Shown here piece by piece: positions 1 through 8,625 of a DNA stretch of 29,853 nt (positions are counted from its first letter, which is position 1; every line of letters begins with the position of its first letter). The DNA is from CAMDTE01 sp034679985 (GTDB lineage: Bacteria; Bacteroidota; Bacteroidia; Flavobacteriales; Schleiferiaceae), in NCBI GenBank assembly GCA_034679985.1, contig JAXITR010000025.1, positions 1 through 29,853 of the forward strand, given 5' to 3'. The notes beneath the pieces are model-generated. The model was not told the origin of the DNA and did no database searches. It saw only the letters and a list, made by a program, of their open reading frames with translations. Both the position numbers and the translations under genes were made by a program.

Positions 1-331
1 ACTGCTTGTCACGCAATTCACGAGCTACGGGGCCAAAAACACGAGTACCACGCATCTCACCCGCGGCATTCAACAACACACATGCGTTGTCGTCAAAGCG
101 AATGTATGAACCGTCGGCACGACGAACTTCTTTCGAAGTACGAACGACTACCGCAGTGGATACTTGTCCTTTTTTAACATTACCCGAAGGGGTGCTGTCC
201 TTTACAGTCACTACGATCTTGTCACCAACGCTCGCATAGCGACGCTTAGTTCCGCCCAACACACGAATGACCAAAACTTCCTTGGCACCGGTATTGTCCG
301 CAACGCGCAAACGGGATTCTTGTTGTAACAT
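1..331 (-). CDS. rplN: 50S ribosomal protein L14 (3' end cut by window edge)
   Basis: L14 is a conserved 50S protein that contacts 16S rRNA at the subunit interface. On the minus strand, translation from the ATG at 331 gives MLQQESRLRVADNTGAKEVL, the classic L14 N-terminus, and then the VRTSKEVRRADGS and GTRVFGPVARELRDK blocks. About 110 codons are visible. The family is about 122 residues long, so roughly the last dozen lie outside the window. The start follows the rpsQ stop by one base, so the gene continues the ribosomal operon into the spc part of the cluster. Identification is certain. The only limit is the truncation at the edge. Confidence 0.97.
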   Translation of the reverse strand, partial: MLQQESRLRVADNTGAKEVLVIRVLGGTKRRYASVGDKIVVTVKDSTPSGNVKKGQVSTAVVVRTSKEVRRADGSYIRFDDNACVLLNAAGEMRGTRVFGPVARELRDKQ

Positions 332-332
332 C

Positions 333-587
333 TTACTTTACCTTTTCAATGATTTCAACAAGACGCCAGTTCTTCGTCTTGCTCAACGGACGGGTTTCCA
401 TAATGCGAACGGTATCGCCCTTGGTGCACTCGTTCTTTTCGTCGTGCGCATGAAACTTGCTCGTAAAGGATACGAACTTGCCATACTTACCGTGCTTGAC
501 GCGACGAGAAACACTTACCGTGATCCCTTTCTCCATAGCCGCACTGGTTACAATACCAATACGCTCTTTGCGCAAATTTCTTTCCAT
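333..587 (-). CDS. rpsQ: 30S ribosomal protein S17
   Basis: S17 is a primary 16S rRNA-binding protein of the 30S body. The 84-residue product has the expected length and the OB-fold signature blocks: RKERIGIVTS near the N-terminus, the basic SVSRRVKHGKYGKF segment in the middle, and the C-terminal GDTVRIMETRPLSKTKNWRLVEI block. It sits between rpmC (11 bases upstream) and rplN (one base downstream), which is the standard rpmC-rpsQ-rplN order. Nothing unusual is seen. Confidence 0.97.
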   Translation of the reverse strand: MERNLRKERIGIVTSAAMEKGITVSVSRRVKHGKYGKFVSFTSKFHAHDEKNECTKGDTVRIMETRPLSKTKNWRLVEIIEKVK

Positions 588-598
588 TGCTCTATCTC

Positions 599-790
599 TT
601 AGTGATTTTTGCGCTGCTCCAATTCTGTTGCTAAGCGCGCAACCAGTTTTCGCGTTGCGGTGATGCGCATCGGGTTCTCCAAAGGAGACATGCGATGGGT
701 ACGCTTCATCCGAAACAATTCATCTTTCAATTGTGTCACCTTCGAGGCCAAGTCGGCATCATTAAGGGCTTTGATCTCTGCTGCTTTCAT
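599..790 (-). CDS. rpmC: 50S ribosomal protein L29
   Basis: L29 is a small two-helix protein near the polypeptide exit tunnel. The 63-residue product has the family length and pattern: an N-terminal MKAAEIKALNDADLASKV helix, the LKDELFRMKRTHRMSPLENP centre, and the closing IRKARKLVARL-like helix, here RITATRKLVARLATELEQR. It lies 14 bases after rplP and before rpsQ in canonical order. The assignment rests on this pattern together with synteny and is secure. Confidence 0.96.
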   Translation of the reverse strand: MKAAEIKALNDADLASKVTQLKDELFRMKRTHRMSPLENPMRITATRKLVARLATELEQRKNH

Positions 791-804
791 GATCTAACGA
801 AGGA

Positions 805-1227
805 TTAGGCTTCCGTGTAATCGCGACGAACGACCAACGCGGTTTTAACCGGTAATTTTTGAGCGGCAAGACGCAATGCCTCTTTCGCAATATCGGCAGG
901 TACGCCGTCCAATTCGAACAACATACGACCTGGGCGAACTACAGCTGCCCAATATTCAACCGCACCTTTACCTTTACCCATACGAACTTCCAAGGGTTTC
1001 TTGGTTACCGGTTTGTCCGGGAAAATGCGAATCCACAACTGGCCTTCGCGTTTCATGTAACGGGTTGCAGCAATACGTGCGGCCTCTATCTGACGAGCCG
1101 TCATCCATACATTCTCCAACGACTTGATGCCGAAGGAACCGTACGCCAACGTGGTTCCGCGCTGGGCATTGCCCTTCATGCGTCCCTTGAACTGCTTTCT
1201 AAACTTCGTGCGTTTCGGTTGTAACAT
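805..1227 (-). CDS. rplP: 50S ribosomal protein L16
   Basis: L16 organises the A-site region of the 50S subunit. The 140-residue product starts MLQPKRTKFRKQFKGRMKG and contains the diagnostic RIFPDKPVTKKPLEVRMGKGKG stretch and the GRMLFELDGV block. It lies 24 bases downstream of rpsC and 14 bases upstream of rpmC, as expected for the S10 cluster. The length is normal for the family. Confidence 0.97.
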   Translation of the reverse strand: MLQPKRTKFRKQFKGRMKGNAQRGTTLAYGSFGIKSLENVWMTARQIEAARIAATRYMKREGQLWIRIFPDKPVTKKPLEVRMGKGKGAVEYWAAVVRPGRMLFELDGVPADIAKEALRLAAQKLPVKTALVVRRDYTEA

Positions 1228-1251
1228 CGCTTAGCTTCTTTGGCGTTCTAC

Positions 1252-2016
1252 TTATTTCTTTGCACCACCACGACGATCGCGGCCTTGACCTGCACCTCCA
1301 CCTCCACGACGATCGCGATCACGACCACCTTCGTTCGAACCGGCAGCACCAGTCTTCTTCGCAGGACCGAGCAAATTAGACAAGTCACGCTTGCCATATA
1401 CTTCACCCTTCATGATCCACACTTTGATGCCAATCCGACCGTAGGTCGTGTGTGCCTCGGAAATGTGGTAATCGATGTCCGCACGAAACGTGTGCAAAGG
1501 AGTACGACCATCTTTAAATTTCTCCGAACGAGCAATTTCCGCACCGTTCAAACGACCTGAGATCTGTACTTTGATCCCTTCGGCTCCCATACGCATGGTT
1601 GCCGCAATACTCATTTTAATTGCACGGCGGAAGGAAATACGACCTTCAATCTGACGAGCAATGCTGTCCGCTACCAACTTGGCATCCAACTCTGGACGCT
1701 TGATTTCGTAGATGTTGATTTGAACTTCCTTACCGGTAAGTTTCTTCAACTCCTCGCGCAGCTTATCTACTTCTTGTCCACCTTTACCGATGATGACACC
1801 AGGGCGAGCGGTAGCTACCGTAACGGTAACCACTTTCAACGTACGCTCAATAACGATGCGCGATACACTTGCCTTGGTCAGACGTGCGTACAGATACTTG
1901 CGAATCTGTGCATCTTCAGCCAATTTCTCACCGTATACACGGCCACCGTACCAATTCGATTCCCATCCACGGATGAAACCAAGGCGGTTGCCGATGGGGT
2001 TAGTCTTTTGTCCCAT
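1252..2016 (-). CDS. rpsC: 30S ribosomal protein S3 with Gly/Arg-rich tail
   Basis: S3 forms part of the mRNA entry tunnel and helicase centre of the 30S subunit. The 254-residue product starts MGQKTNPIGNRLGFIRGWES and has a type II KH domain with the PGVIIGKGGQEVDKL loop around residues 72-86. The C-terminal S3 domain carries the RTPLHTFRADIDY and TTYGRIGIKVWI motifs. After about residue 225 there is a low-complexity tail rich in Gly, Arg and Asp, encoded in part by a 14-base direct repeat (1268-1281 and 1304-1317). Such a tail exceeds the folded S3 core and is probably disordered and rRNA-contacting. The gene sits between rplV and rplP. Confidence 0.97.
   Translation of the reverse strand: MGQKTNPIGNRLGFIRGWESNWYGGRVYGEKLAEDAQIRKYLYARLTKASVSRIVIERTLKVVTVTVATARPGVIIGKGGQEVDKLREELKKLTGKEVQINIYEIKRPELDAKLVADSIARQIEGRISFRRAIKMSIAATMRMGAEGIKVQISGRLNGAEIARSEKFKDGRTPLHTFRADIDYHISEAHTTYGRIGIKVWIMKGEVYGKRDLSNLLGPAKKTGAAGSNEGGRDRDRRGGGGAGQGRDRRGGAKK
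1268..1317 (-). repeat. 14-base direct repeat in the S3 C-terminal tail
   Basis: CCACGACGATCGCG occurs at 1268-1281 and 1304-1317. On the minus strand each copy encodes an Arg-Asp-Arg-Arg-Gly-Gly-like unit of the rpsC tail. The tail may have grown by local duplication. Confidence 0.7.
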
Positions 2017-2019
2017 TTT

Positions 2020-2439
2020 TTATGCTTCAGCGTTTTCGGTGATCACTTGTTTACTACCCACAACGATTGTGACGTGATTGGAGCGCTTGCGAACGCGGTG
2101 CGCACGACCCTGCGGAGCAGGAGAAATACGCTTCAACATTCGACCACCGTCAACCATCACAGACTCAACAACCAAATTGCTGTCTTCCATACGCGCAGCT
2201 GGATTCTTGGTCTGCCAATTGCTCAAAGCTGAGAGCAAAAGTTTCTCCAAACGAATAGAAGATTCCTTCGGGCTGTATTTCAATACAAACAAAGCCTTTT
2301 CAACAGCCATACCACGAATCAAATCAGCCATGAGGCGCATTTTACGTGGAGACGTTGGGCAATTGTTCAACGAAGCCATGGCAACGCTTTTGCGTGCTTC
2401 TTTGCGGGCTTCGGCCGCATTGTACTTACGAGATCCCAT
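2020..2439 (-). CDS. rplV: 50S ribosomal protein L22
   Basis: L22 lines the exit tunnel through a long beta hairpin. The 139-residue product contains the family blocks NCPTSPRKMRLMADLIRGM, ALFVLKYSPKESSIRLEKLL and the hairpin region ending GRAHRVRKRSNHVTIVV. It is longer than the roughly 110-residue E. coli form because of an N-terminal extension of about 20 residues (SRKYNAAEARKEARKS), which is common in Bacteroidota. It lies 3 bases after rpsS and 3 bases before rpsC. Confidence 0.96.
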   Translation of the reverse strand: MGSRKYNAAEARKEARKSVAMASLNNCPTSPRKMRLMADLIRGMAVEKALFVLKYSPKESSIRLEKLLLSALSNWQTKNPAARMEDSNLVVESVMVDGGRMLKRISPAPQGRAHRVRKRSNHVTIVVGSKQVITENAEA

Positions 2440-2442
2440 GGC

Positions 2443-2724
2443 TTATCGTTTTCCTTTGTCTTTCTTGTTACCGGCGTGACCACGGAAGGTGCGCGTAGGT
2501 GAAAACTCACCCAACTTGTGACCTACCATATTCTCCGTTACATAAACCGGAATAAAGGTCTTACCGTTGTGAACGGCAATAGTTTGACCTACAAAATCCG
2601 GGCTAATCATTGAGGCGCGCGACCAGGTTTTCACCACTGTCTTCTTGTCCGACTCAACATTCTCCGCCACACGCTTCTCAAGCTTGAAGTGGATAAAAGG
2701 TCCTTTTTTCAGTGAACGAGCCAT
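2443..2724 (-). CDS. rpsS: 30S ribosomal protein S19
   Basis: S19 sits in the 30S head and contacts S13 and the A-site tRNA. The 93-residue product starts MARSLKKGPFIHFKLEKRV and shows the strongly conserved TWSRASMISPDFVGQTIAVHN and ENMVGHKLGEFSPTRTFRGH blocks. The length matches the family. It is packed between rplB and rplV with 3-base spacers, so translation is very likely coupled. Confidence 0.97.
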   Translation of the reverse strand: MARSLKKGPFIHFKLEKRVAENVESDKKTVVKTWSRASMISPDFVGQTIAVHNGKTFIPVYVTENMVGHKLGEFSPTRTFRGHAGNKKDKGKR

Positions 2725-2727
2725 GGC

Positions 2728-3555
2728 TTATTTCTTGCGTTTTTCAATGATGTAACGATTGCTAGCCTTCTTGGGAGTACGGGTCTTGTACCCTTTAGCA
2801 GGAATACCCTTGCGTGAACGAGGATGTCCACCCGTAGCACGACCTTCACCACCACCCATGGGGTGATCAACAGGGTTCATTGCAACGGCACGAGTACGTG
2901 GACGACGACCTTTCCAACGGCTGCGTCCTGCTTTACCAGAAACCTCCAAGGCGTGGTCGCTGTTACTTACAACACCAACCGTTGCCATACACGTAATCAA
3001 AATCATGCGCGTTTCACTAGAAGGCATGCGCAGAACGGCATAACCACCGTCGCGAGCTACCAACTGAGCAAAAGAACCAGCAGAGCGAGCAATAACTCCA
3101 CCCTGACCCGGACGCATTTCAATGTTGTGAACAACCGTACCCAAAGGCAAATCCGACAAGGGCAATGCGTTACCTACTTCAGGAGCACTTCCTTTACCGC
3201 TGACCAACGTCATACCTACAGTAACACCATTAGGTGCTAGAATGTAACGCTTCTCACCGTCTGCATAAACCAACAAAGCGATAAATGCACTACGATTTGG
3301 ATCGTACTCAATGGAACGAACCGTTGCGGGAATGTTAAGTTTCTCACGTTTGAAATCAATCAAACGGTATTGCTGCTTGTGACCTCCACCTTGGTAGCGA
3401 ACGGTCATCTTACCGGTGTTGTTCCGGCCACCACGACTCTTCTTGGAAACCAAGAGGCTCTTCTCCGGCTCAATGCCAGGAGTCAATACCTTATAGTCGT
3501 TTACCACGCGGAAACGCTGTCCCGGAGTGATTGGTTTTAATTTACGTACACCCAT
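2728..3555 (-). CDS. rplB: 50S ribosomal protein L2
   Basis: L2 is required for subunit association and peptidyl-transferase assembly. The 275-residue product has the full family length. It has the N-terminal LKPITPGQRFRVV block, the RNA-binding core with GGRNNTGKMTVRYQGGGHKQQYR, and the C-terminal SH3-like part with MNPVDHPMGGGEGRATGGH. That last block includes the conserved His before PMGGG, which has been implicated in peptidyl-transferase function. It lies 3 bases from rplW and from rpsS. Confidence 0.98.
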   Translation of the reverse strand: MGVRKLKPITPGQRFRVVNDYKVLTPGIEPEKSLLVSKKSRGGRNNTGKMTVRYQGGGHKQQYRLIDFKREKLNIPATVRSIEYDPNRSAFIALLVYADGEKRYILAPNGVTVGMTLVSGKGSAPEVGNALPLSDLPLGTVVHNIEMRPGQGGVIARSAGSFAQLVARDGGYAVLRMPSSETRMILITCMATVGVVSNSDHALEVSGKAGRSRWKGRRPRTRAVAMNPVDHPMGGGEGRATGGHPRSRKGIPAKGYKTRTPKKASNRYIIEKRKK

Positions 3556-3558
3556 GAC

Positions 3559-3852
3559 TTACAGGTTGCTATAGATATCAATGGTCTGTCCTTCACTCAC
3601 GTGAACAACAGCCTTCTTGTACGAAGACTTCTTGCCGGCAAGGGTGCCGCTTTTGGTGTAACGCACCACTTGGCGAGCCGCCACGATGCTTGTGCGTACA
3701 CTCTCTACCGTCACACCATAGCTGGCCTCAACCGCTTTGCGAATCTGCAGTTTGTTCGCATCTTTTGCAACAACAAAAGAGTAACAATTCTGCTTCTCAC
3801 TGGCCGCGGAAGCCTTTTCGGTAATGATCGGGCGAATCAGGATGTGTTCCAT
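3559..3852 (-). CDS. rplW: 50S ribosomal protein L23
   Basis: L23 lies at the tunnel exit and docks signal recognition particle and trigger factor. The 97-residue product starts with the typical ILIRPIITEKASAASEKQN segment and continues with SFVVAKDANKLQIRKAVEASYGVTVESVRT. The loop region (TKSGTLAGKKSSYKKAVV) is of normal bacterial size. Its ATG overlaps the rplD stop by one base in a TAATG arrangement, which indicates translational coupling. Confidence 0.96.
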   Translation of the reverse strand: MEHILIRPIITEKASAASEKQNCYSFVVAKDANKLQIRKAVEASYGVTVESVRTSIVAARQVVRYTKSGTLAGKKSSYKKAVVHVSEGQTIDIYSNL

Positions 3853-4484
3853 TATTTCGCGCTTAATGCAGTTTCAATTTTCTCAATCGAGGACTCTACT
3901 AAAACCAAAACACCGGCGTTCATAATATCGTAAGTGTTTAGTTCTGAGTGAGTTACAACATTCGAGCCCTCAAAATTGCGGGACGACAAATATACGTTTT
4001 TATCTGAATCTCCAAGCACTACAAGAGATTTTTTTCCGTGCAAGCCTAAAGCTTGGATCATTGAAGCATATTGTTTGGTCTTTGGAGCTTCAAAAGAAAC
4101 GTTCTCCAAAACAACAATCTTCTGCGCAGCAACTTTGATCGACAAAGCCGATTTACGGGCCAATGCTTTCACTTTCTTGTTCAGCTTGAAACCGTAGTCG
4201 CGAGGCTGGGGTCCAAAAACACGGCCACCACCACGGTACAAAGGAGATTTCATGGAACCGTGACGTGCGCCACCGGTACCTTTTTGCTTGTGCACTTTCT
4301 TCGTTGTACGAGCAATATCAGCACGCTCCTTGGACTTGTGTGTTCCCTGGCGCTGATTGGCCAAGTACAACTTCACGTCCAAGTATACCGCATGCTCGTT
4401 GGGCTCGATGCCGAATACGCTATCGTTCAGAGTCGCCTTGCGACCTGTCTCTTTGCCCTGGGAGTTAAGAATGCTCAGTTCCAT
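3852..4484 (-). CDS. rplD: 50S ribosomal protein L4
   Basis: L4 binds 23S rRNA and extends a loop into the exit tunnel. In E. coli it also represses the S10 operon, but nothing here shows that for this organism. The 210-residue product has the MELSILNSQGKETGRK start and the tunnel loop with KVHKQKGTGGARHGSMKSP and YRGGGRVFGPQPRDYGFKL. It also has the C-terminal domain with VLGDSDKNVYLSSRN. The gene overlaps both neighbours by a single base (TAATG at rplC and at rplW). Confidence 0.97.
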   Translation of the reverse strand: MELSILNSQGKETGRKATLNDSVFGIEPNEHAVYLDVKLYLANQRQGTHKSKERADIARTTKKVHKQKGTGGARHGSMKSPLYRGGGRVFGPQPRDYGFKLNKKVKALARKSALSIKVAAQKIVVLENVSFEAPKTKQYASMIQALGLHGKKSLVVLGDSDKNVYLSSRNFEGSNVVTHSELNTYDIMNAGVLVLVESSIEKIETALSAK

Positions 4485-5098
4485 TATTTCTCAACAATTA
4501 CCGTAGACTGCTTGGCTCCAGGAACAGAACCTTTTACAATCAACAAGTTCTTCTCCGTATCGACCTTCAATACTTGCAAGTTCTGGATCTTCACGCGGTC
4601 ATTGCCCATACGACCCGCCATGCGCATGCCTTTGAAGACACGCGAGGGATCGGATCCCGCACCAATTGAACCCGGTGCGCGCAAACGGTTGTGCTGTCCG
4701 TGTGTGGACTCACCTACCCCGCTAAATCCATGGCGTTTCACAACACCTTGGAAACCCTTACCCTTGGAAGTACCAACAACAGACACGAACTCGCCCTCTT
4801 CAAAAAGAGAAACAGGCAGTACGTCCCCTAAGGAGATACCGTTCGTGTCCAGATCGCGGAACTCCACGTACTTGGATTTTGCATTGGTTTTCGCTTTTTC
4901 AGCGTGGCCGGCGGCAGGCTTGGAGGGATGCTTAACATCACCAAATCCAATCTGCACGGCATTGTAACCATCGACATCTTTCGTCTTGATTTGAGTCACC
5001 ACACAGGGACCCACTTCAAGCACCGTGCACGGATAGTTTTTCCCGTCCGCGTCAAAGATGCTGGTCATTCCGATTTTTTTGCCAATTAATCCAGGCAT
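4484..5098 (-). CDS. rplC: 50S ribosomal protein L3
   Basis: L3 nucleates 50S assembly near the peptidyl-transferase centre. The 204-residue product starts MPGLIGKKIGMTSIFDADGK. It contains the conserved central loop with TSKGKGFQGVVKRHGFSG and STHGQHNRLRAPGSIG, which includes the Gln that is methylated in E. coli, followed by RMAGRMGNDRVKIQNLQV. It is preceded by a 34-base AT-rich spacer after rpsJ, the longest gap in this operon. No convincing internal promoter was found in it. Confidence 0.97.
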   Translation of the reverse strand: MPGLIGKKIGMTSIFDADGKNYPCTVLEVGPCVVTQIKTKDVDGYNAVQIGFGDVKHPSKPAAGHAEKAKTNAKSKYVEFRDLDTNGISLGDVLPVSLFEEGEFVSVVGTSKGKGFQGVVKRHGFSGVGESTHGQHNRLRAPGSIGAGSDPSRVFKGMRMAGRMGNDRVKIQNLQVLKVDTEKNLLIVKGSVPGAKQSTVIVEK

Positions 5099-5132
5099 GA
5101 TTCAGAACAATTAATTATTAATAAAAAACAGA

Positions 5133-5441
5133 TCACACTTTGATTTCAACCTCAACACCGCTGGGCAATTCCAACTTCATCAAGGCGTCAATGGTTTTGC
5201 TCGAAGAGCTGTAGATGTCCAACAAACGCTTGTAGCTGGACAATTCAAACTGCTCGCGAGCCTTTTTGTTAACGTGCGGAGAACGCAACACCGTGTAGAT
5301 ACGCTTATTGGTAGGCAACGGAATAGGACCGTTAACCACCGCGCCGGTGCTCTTCACCGTTTTAACAATTTTCTCAGCCGACTTGTCCACCAAGCTGTGG
5401 TCGTACGACTTCAATTTGATTCGAATTTTTTGACTCATCAC
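5133..5441 (-). CDS. rpsJ: 30S ribosomal protein S10
   Basis: S10 is a 30S head protein, and as NusE it is also a transcription antitermination factor. The 102-residue product has the expected length. Its blocks are KIRIKLKSYDHSLVDKSAEKI, TGAVVNGPIPLPTNKRIYTV and the SPHVNKKAREQFELSSYKRL segment. The encoded start is MMSQ, so the second ATG could equally be used. It lies 8 bases downstream of fusA. In E. coli tuf would intervene here, but it is absent. Confidence 0.97.
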   Translation of the reverse strand: MMSQKIRIKLKSYDHSLVDKSAEKIVKTVKSTGAVVNGPIPLPTNKRIYTVLRSPHVNKKAREQFELSSYKRLLDIYSSSSKTIDALMKLELPSGVEVEIKV

Positions 5442-5449
5442 GGAGAAGA

Positions 5450-7576
<2,127 letters not shown>

Positions 7577-7588
7577 GATACGTACCGA

Positions 7589-8059
7589 TTAGAAGCGGAA
7601 GTGAGAGAAAGCCTTGTTGGCTTCGGCCATCTTGTGGACGTCCATACGCTTTTTAACCGCAGCGCCTTCTTCTTTTGAGGCGGCCAAAATTTCAGCAGCC
7701 AATTTGGCAGCCATCGATTTTTCGTTGCGCTGGCGGGCGTAGCCAATGAGCCATTTGATGGCCATGGACACCTTCCGCTCGGGGCGGATTGGCTGAGGAA
7801 TTTGGAATGTGGATCCACCAACACGGCGGCTTCGCACTTCCACGTGGGGCATGACGTTGGTCAACGCTTGCTTCCACATTTCCAGCCCATTGCCTTCGCC
7901 GGTCTTCTCGGATACGATATCTACGGATTCGTAGAAAATAGCGTATGCGATACTCTTTTTGCCGTCGTACATCAAGTTGTTAACGAAACGCGTTACAAGC
8001 GTGTCGTTAAAACGAGGATCTGGCAACAGGGGGCGCTTTTTAGCTCTTGCTTTTCTCAT
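7589..8059 (-). CDS. rpsG: 30S ribosomal protein S7
   Basis: S7 initiates assembly of the 30S head and lies by the E site. The 156-residue product matches the usual bacterial length. It starts MRKARAKKRPLLPDPRFND and contains VTRFVNNLMYDGKKSIAY, the PHVEVRSRRVGGSTFQIP hairpin and RPERKVSMAIKWLI. It lies between rpsL (24-base spacer) and fusA in the standard str order. Confidence 0.97.
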   Translation of the reverse strand: MRKARAKKRPLLPDPRFNDTLVTRFVNNLMYDGKKSIAYAIFYESVDIVSEKTGEGNGLEMWKQALTNVMPHVEVRSRRVGGSTFQIPQPIRPERKVSMAIKWLIGYARQRNEKSMAAKLAAEILAASKEEGAAVKKRMDVHKMAEANKAFSHFRF

Positions 8060-8083
8060 GACAGAGTACTATTCACTAAGGGA

Positions 8084-8464
8084 TTACTTTTTTACTTTGG
8101 GACGCTTGGTTCCGTACTTGGAACGACGCTGCATACGGCCGTTTACACCGGCAGTATCCAACGCGCCACGAACGATGTGGTAACGAACACCCGGCAAGTC
8201 TTTCACACGACCTCCACGCACCAAAACGATGCTGTGCTCTTGGAGGTTGTGGCCTTCACCAGGGATGTAGGCGTTTACTTCGTTGCCGTTGGTCAGGCGC
8301 ACACGTGCGACTTTCCGCATGGCAGAATTCGGCTTCTTGGGCGTCGTGGTGTACACACGAGTGCACACTCCGCGGCGTTGCGGGCAAGAGTCCAGGGCGG
8401 CCGACTTGCTCTTGTCCACCAATTTGGTGCGCCCTTTGCGAACGAGCTGCTGAATCGTTGGCAT
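8084..8464 (-). CDS. rpsL: 30S ribosomal protein S12
   Basis: S12 is part of the 30S decoding centre and a known site of streptomycin resistance. The 126-residue product contains TPKKPNSAMRKVARVRLTNG (Lys43 and Lys44) and GGRVKDLPGVRYHIVRGALD (Lys88, Asp89). Lysines are kept at both classical resistance positions, so no streptomycin-resistance substitution is seen. Asp89 is the residue that is beta-methylthiolated in E. coli. It is the first gene of the minus-strand operon and follows a recognisable promoter. Confidence 0.98.
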   Translation of the reverse strand: MPTIQQLVRKGRTKLVDKSKSAALDSCPQRRGVCTRVYTTTPKKPNSAMRKVARVRLTNGNEVNAYIPGEGHNLQEHSIVLVRGGRVKDLPGVRYHIVRGALDTAGVNGRMQRRSKYGTKRPKVKK

Positions 8465-8525
8465 TTGTCGATGCGTAGGTTAGGTTAATTCAATAGAATA
8501 AGTATCCCCGGTTTTTTGGGGACTG

Positions 8526-8556
8526 CAAATGTAGAAATTTTTTCTCAACGGGCAAC
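8526..8556 (-). promoter_or_regulatory. Promoter of the rpsL ribosomal operon
   Basis: On the minus strand the sequence reads GTTG (8556-8553), 19 bases, then TACATTTG (8533-8526). This matches the Bacteroidota sigma-A pattern of a TTG-type -33 box and a TAnnTTTG -7 box. The predicted transcript would start around 8520, about 55 bases before the rpsL ATG. A short hairpin can form at its 5' end (TCCCC 8505-8509 with GGGGA 8518-8522 on the plus strand), but a 5-bp stem is weak evidence for regulation. Confidence 0.72.
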
Positions 8557-8586
8557 ACCCACGGGCATTAATTCTGAGGCGATTCC

Positions 8587-8601
8587 TTTGTTGTACCTTC
8601 G
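8587..8601 (+). promoter_or_regulatory. Possible weak promoter for the helicase gene
   Basis: TACCTTCG at 8594-8601 resembles the TAnnTTTG -7 box with one mismatch and lies 24 bases before the helicase ATG. No clear TTTG element stands at the expected distance upstream. The divergent region 8465-8625 otherwise holds only the rpsL promoter. This is a suggestion based on position and partial match. Confidence 0.35.
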
Positions 8602-8625
8602 CAGTCCGAAAAATTCCCCTACTCC

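Noticed and set aside
4071..4967. Open frame of 298 codons on the plus strand opposite rplD and rplC
   Set aside because: Both genes on the minus strand are certain and in operon order; the antisense product has no family resemblance.
8505..8522. Leader hairpin of the rpsL operon as an attenuator or autoregulatory site
   Set aside because: The stem is only 5 bp with an 8-base loop, with no resemblance to a known ribosomal-protein binding site; noted only within the promoter entry.
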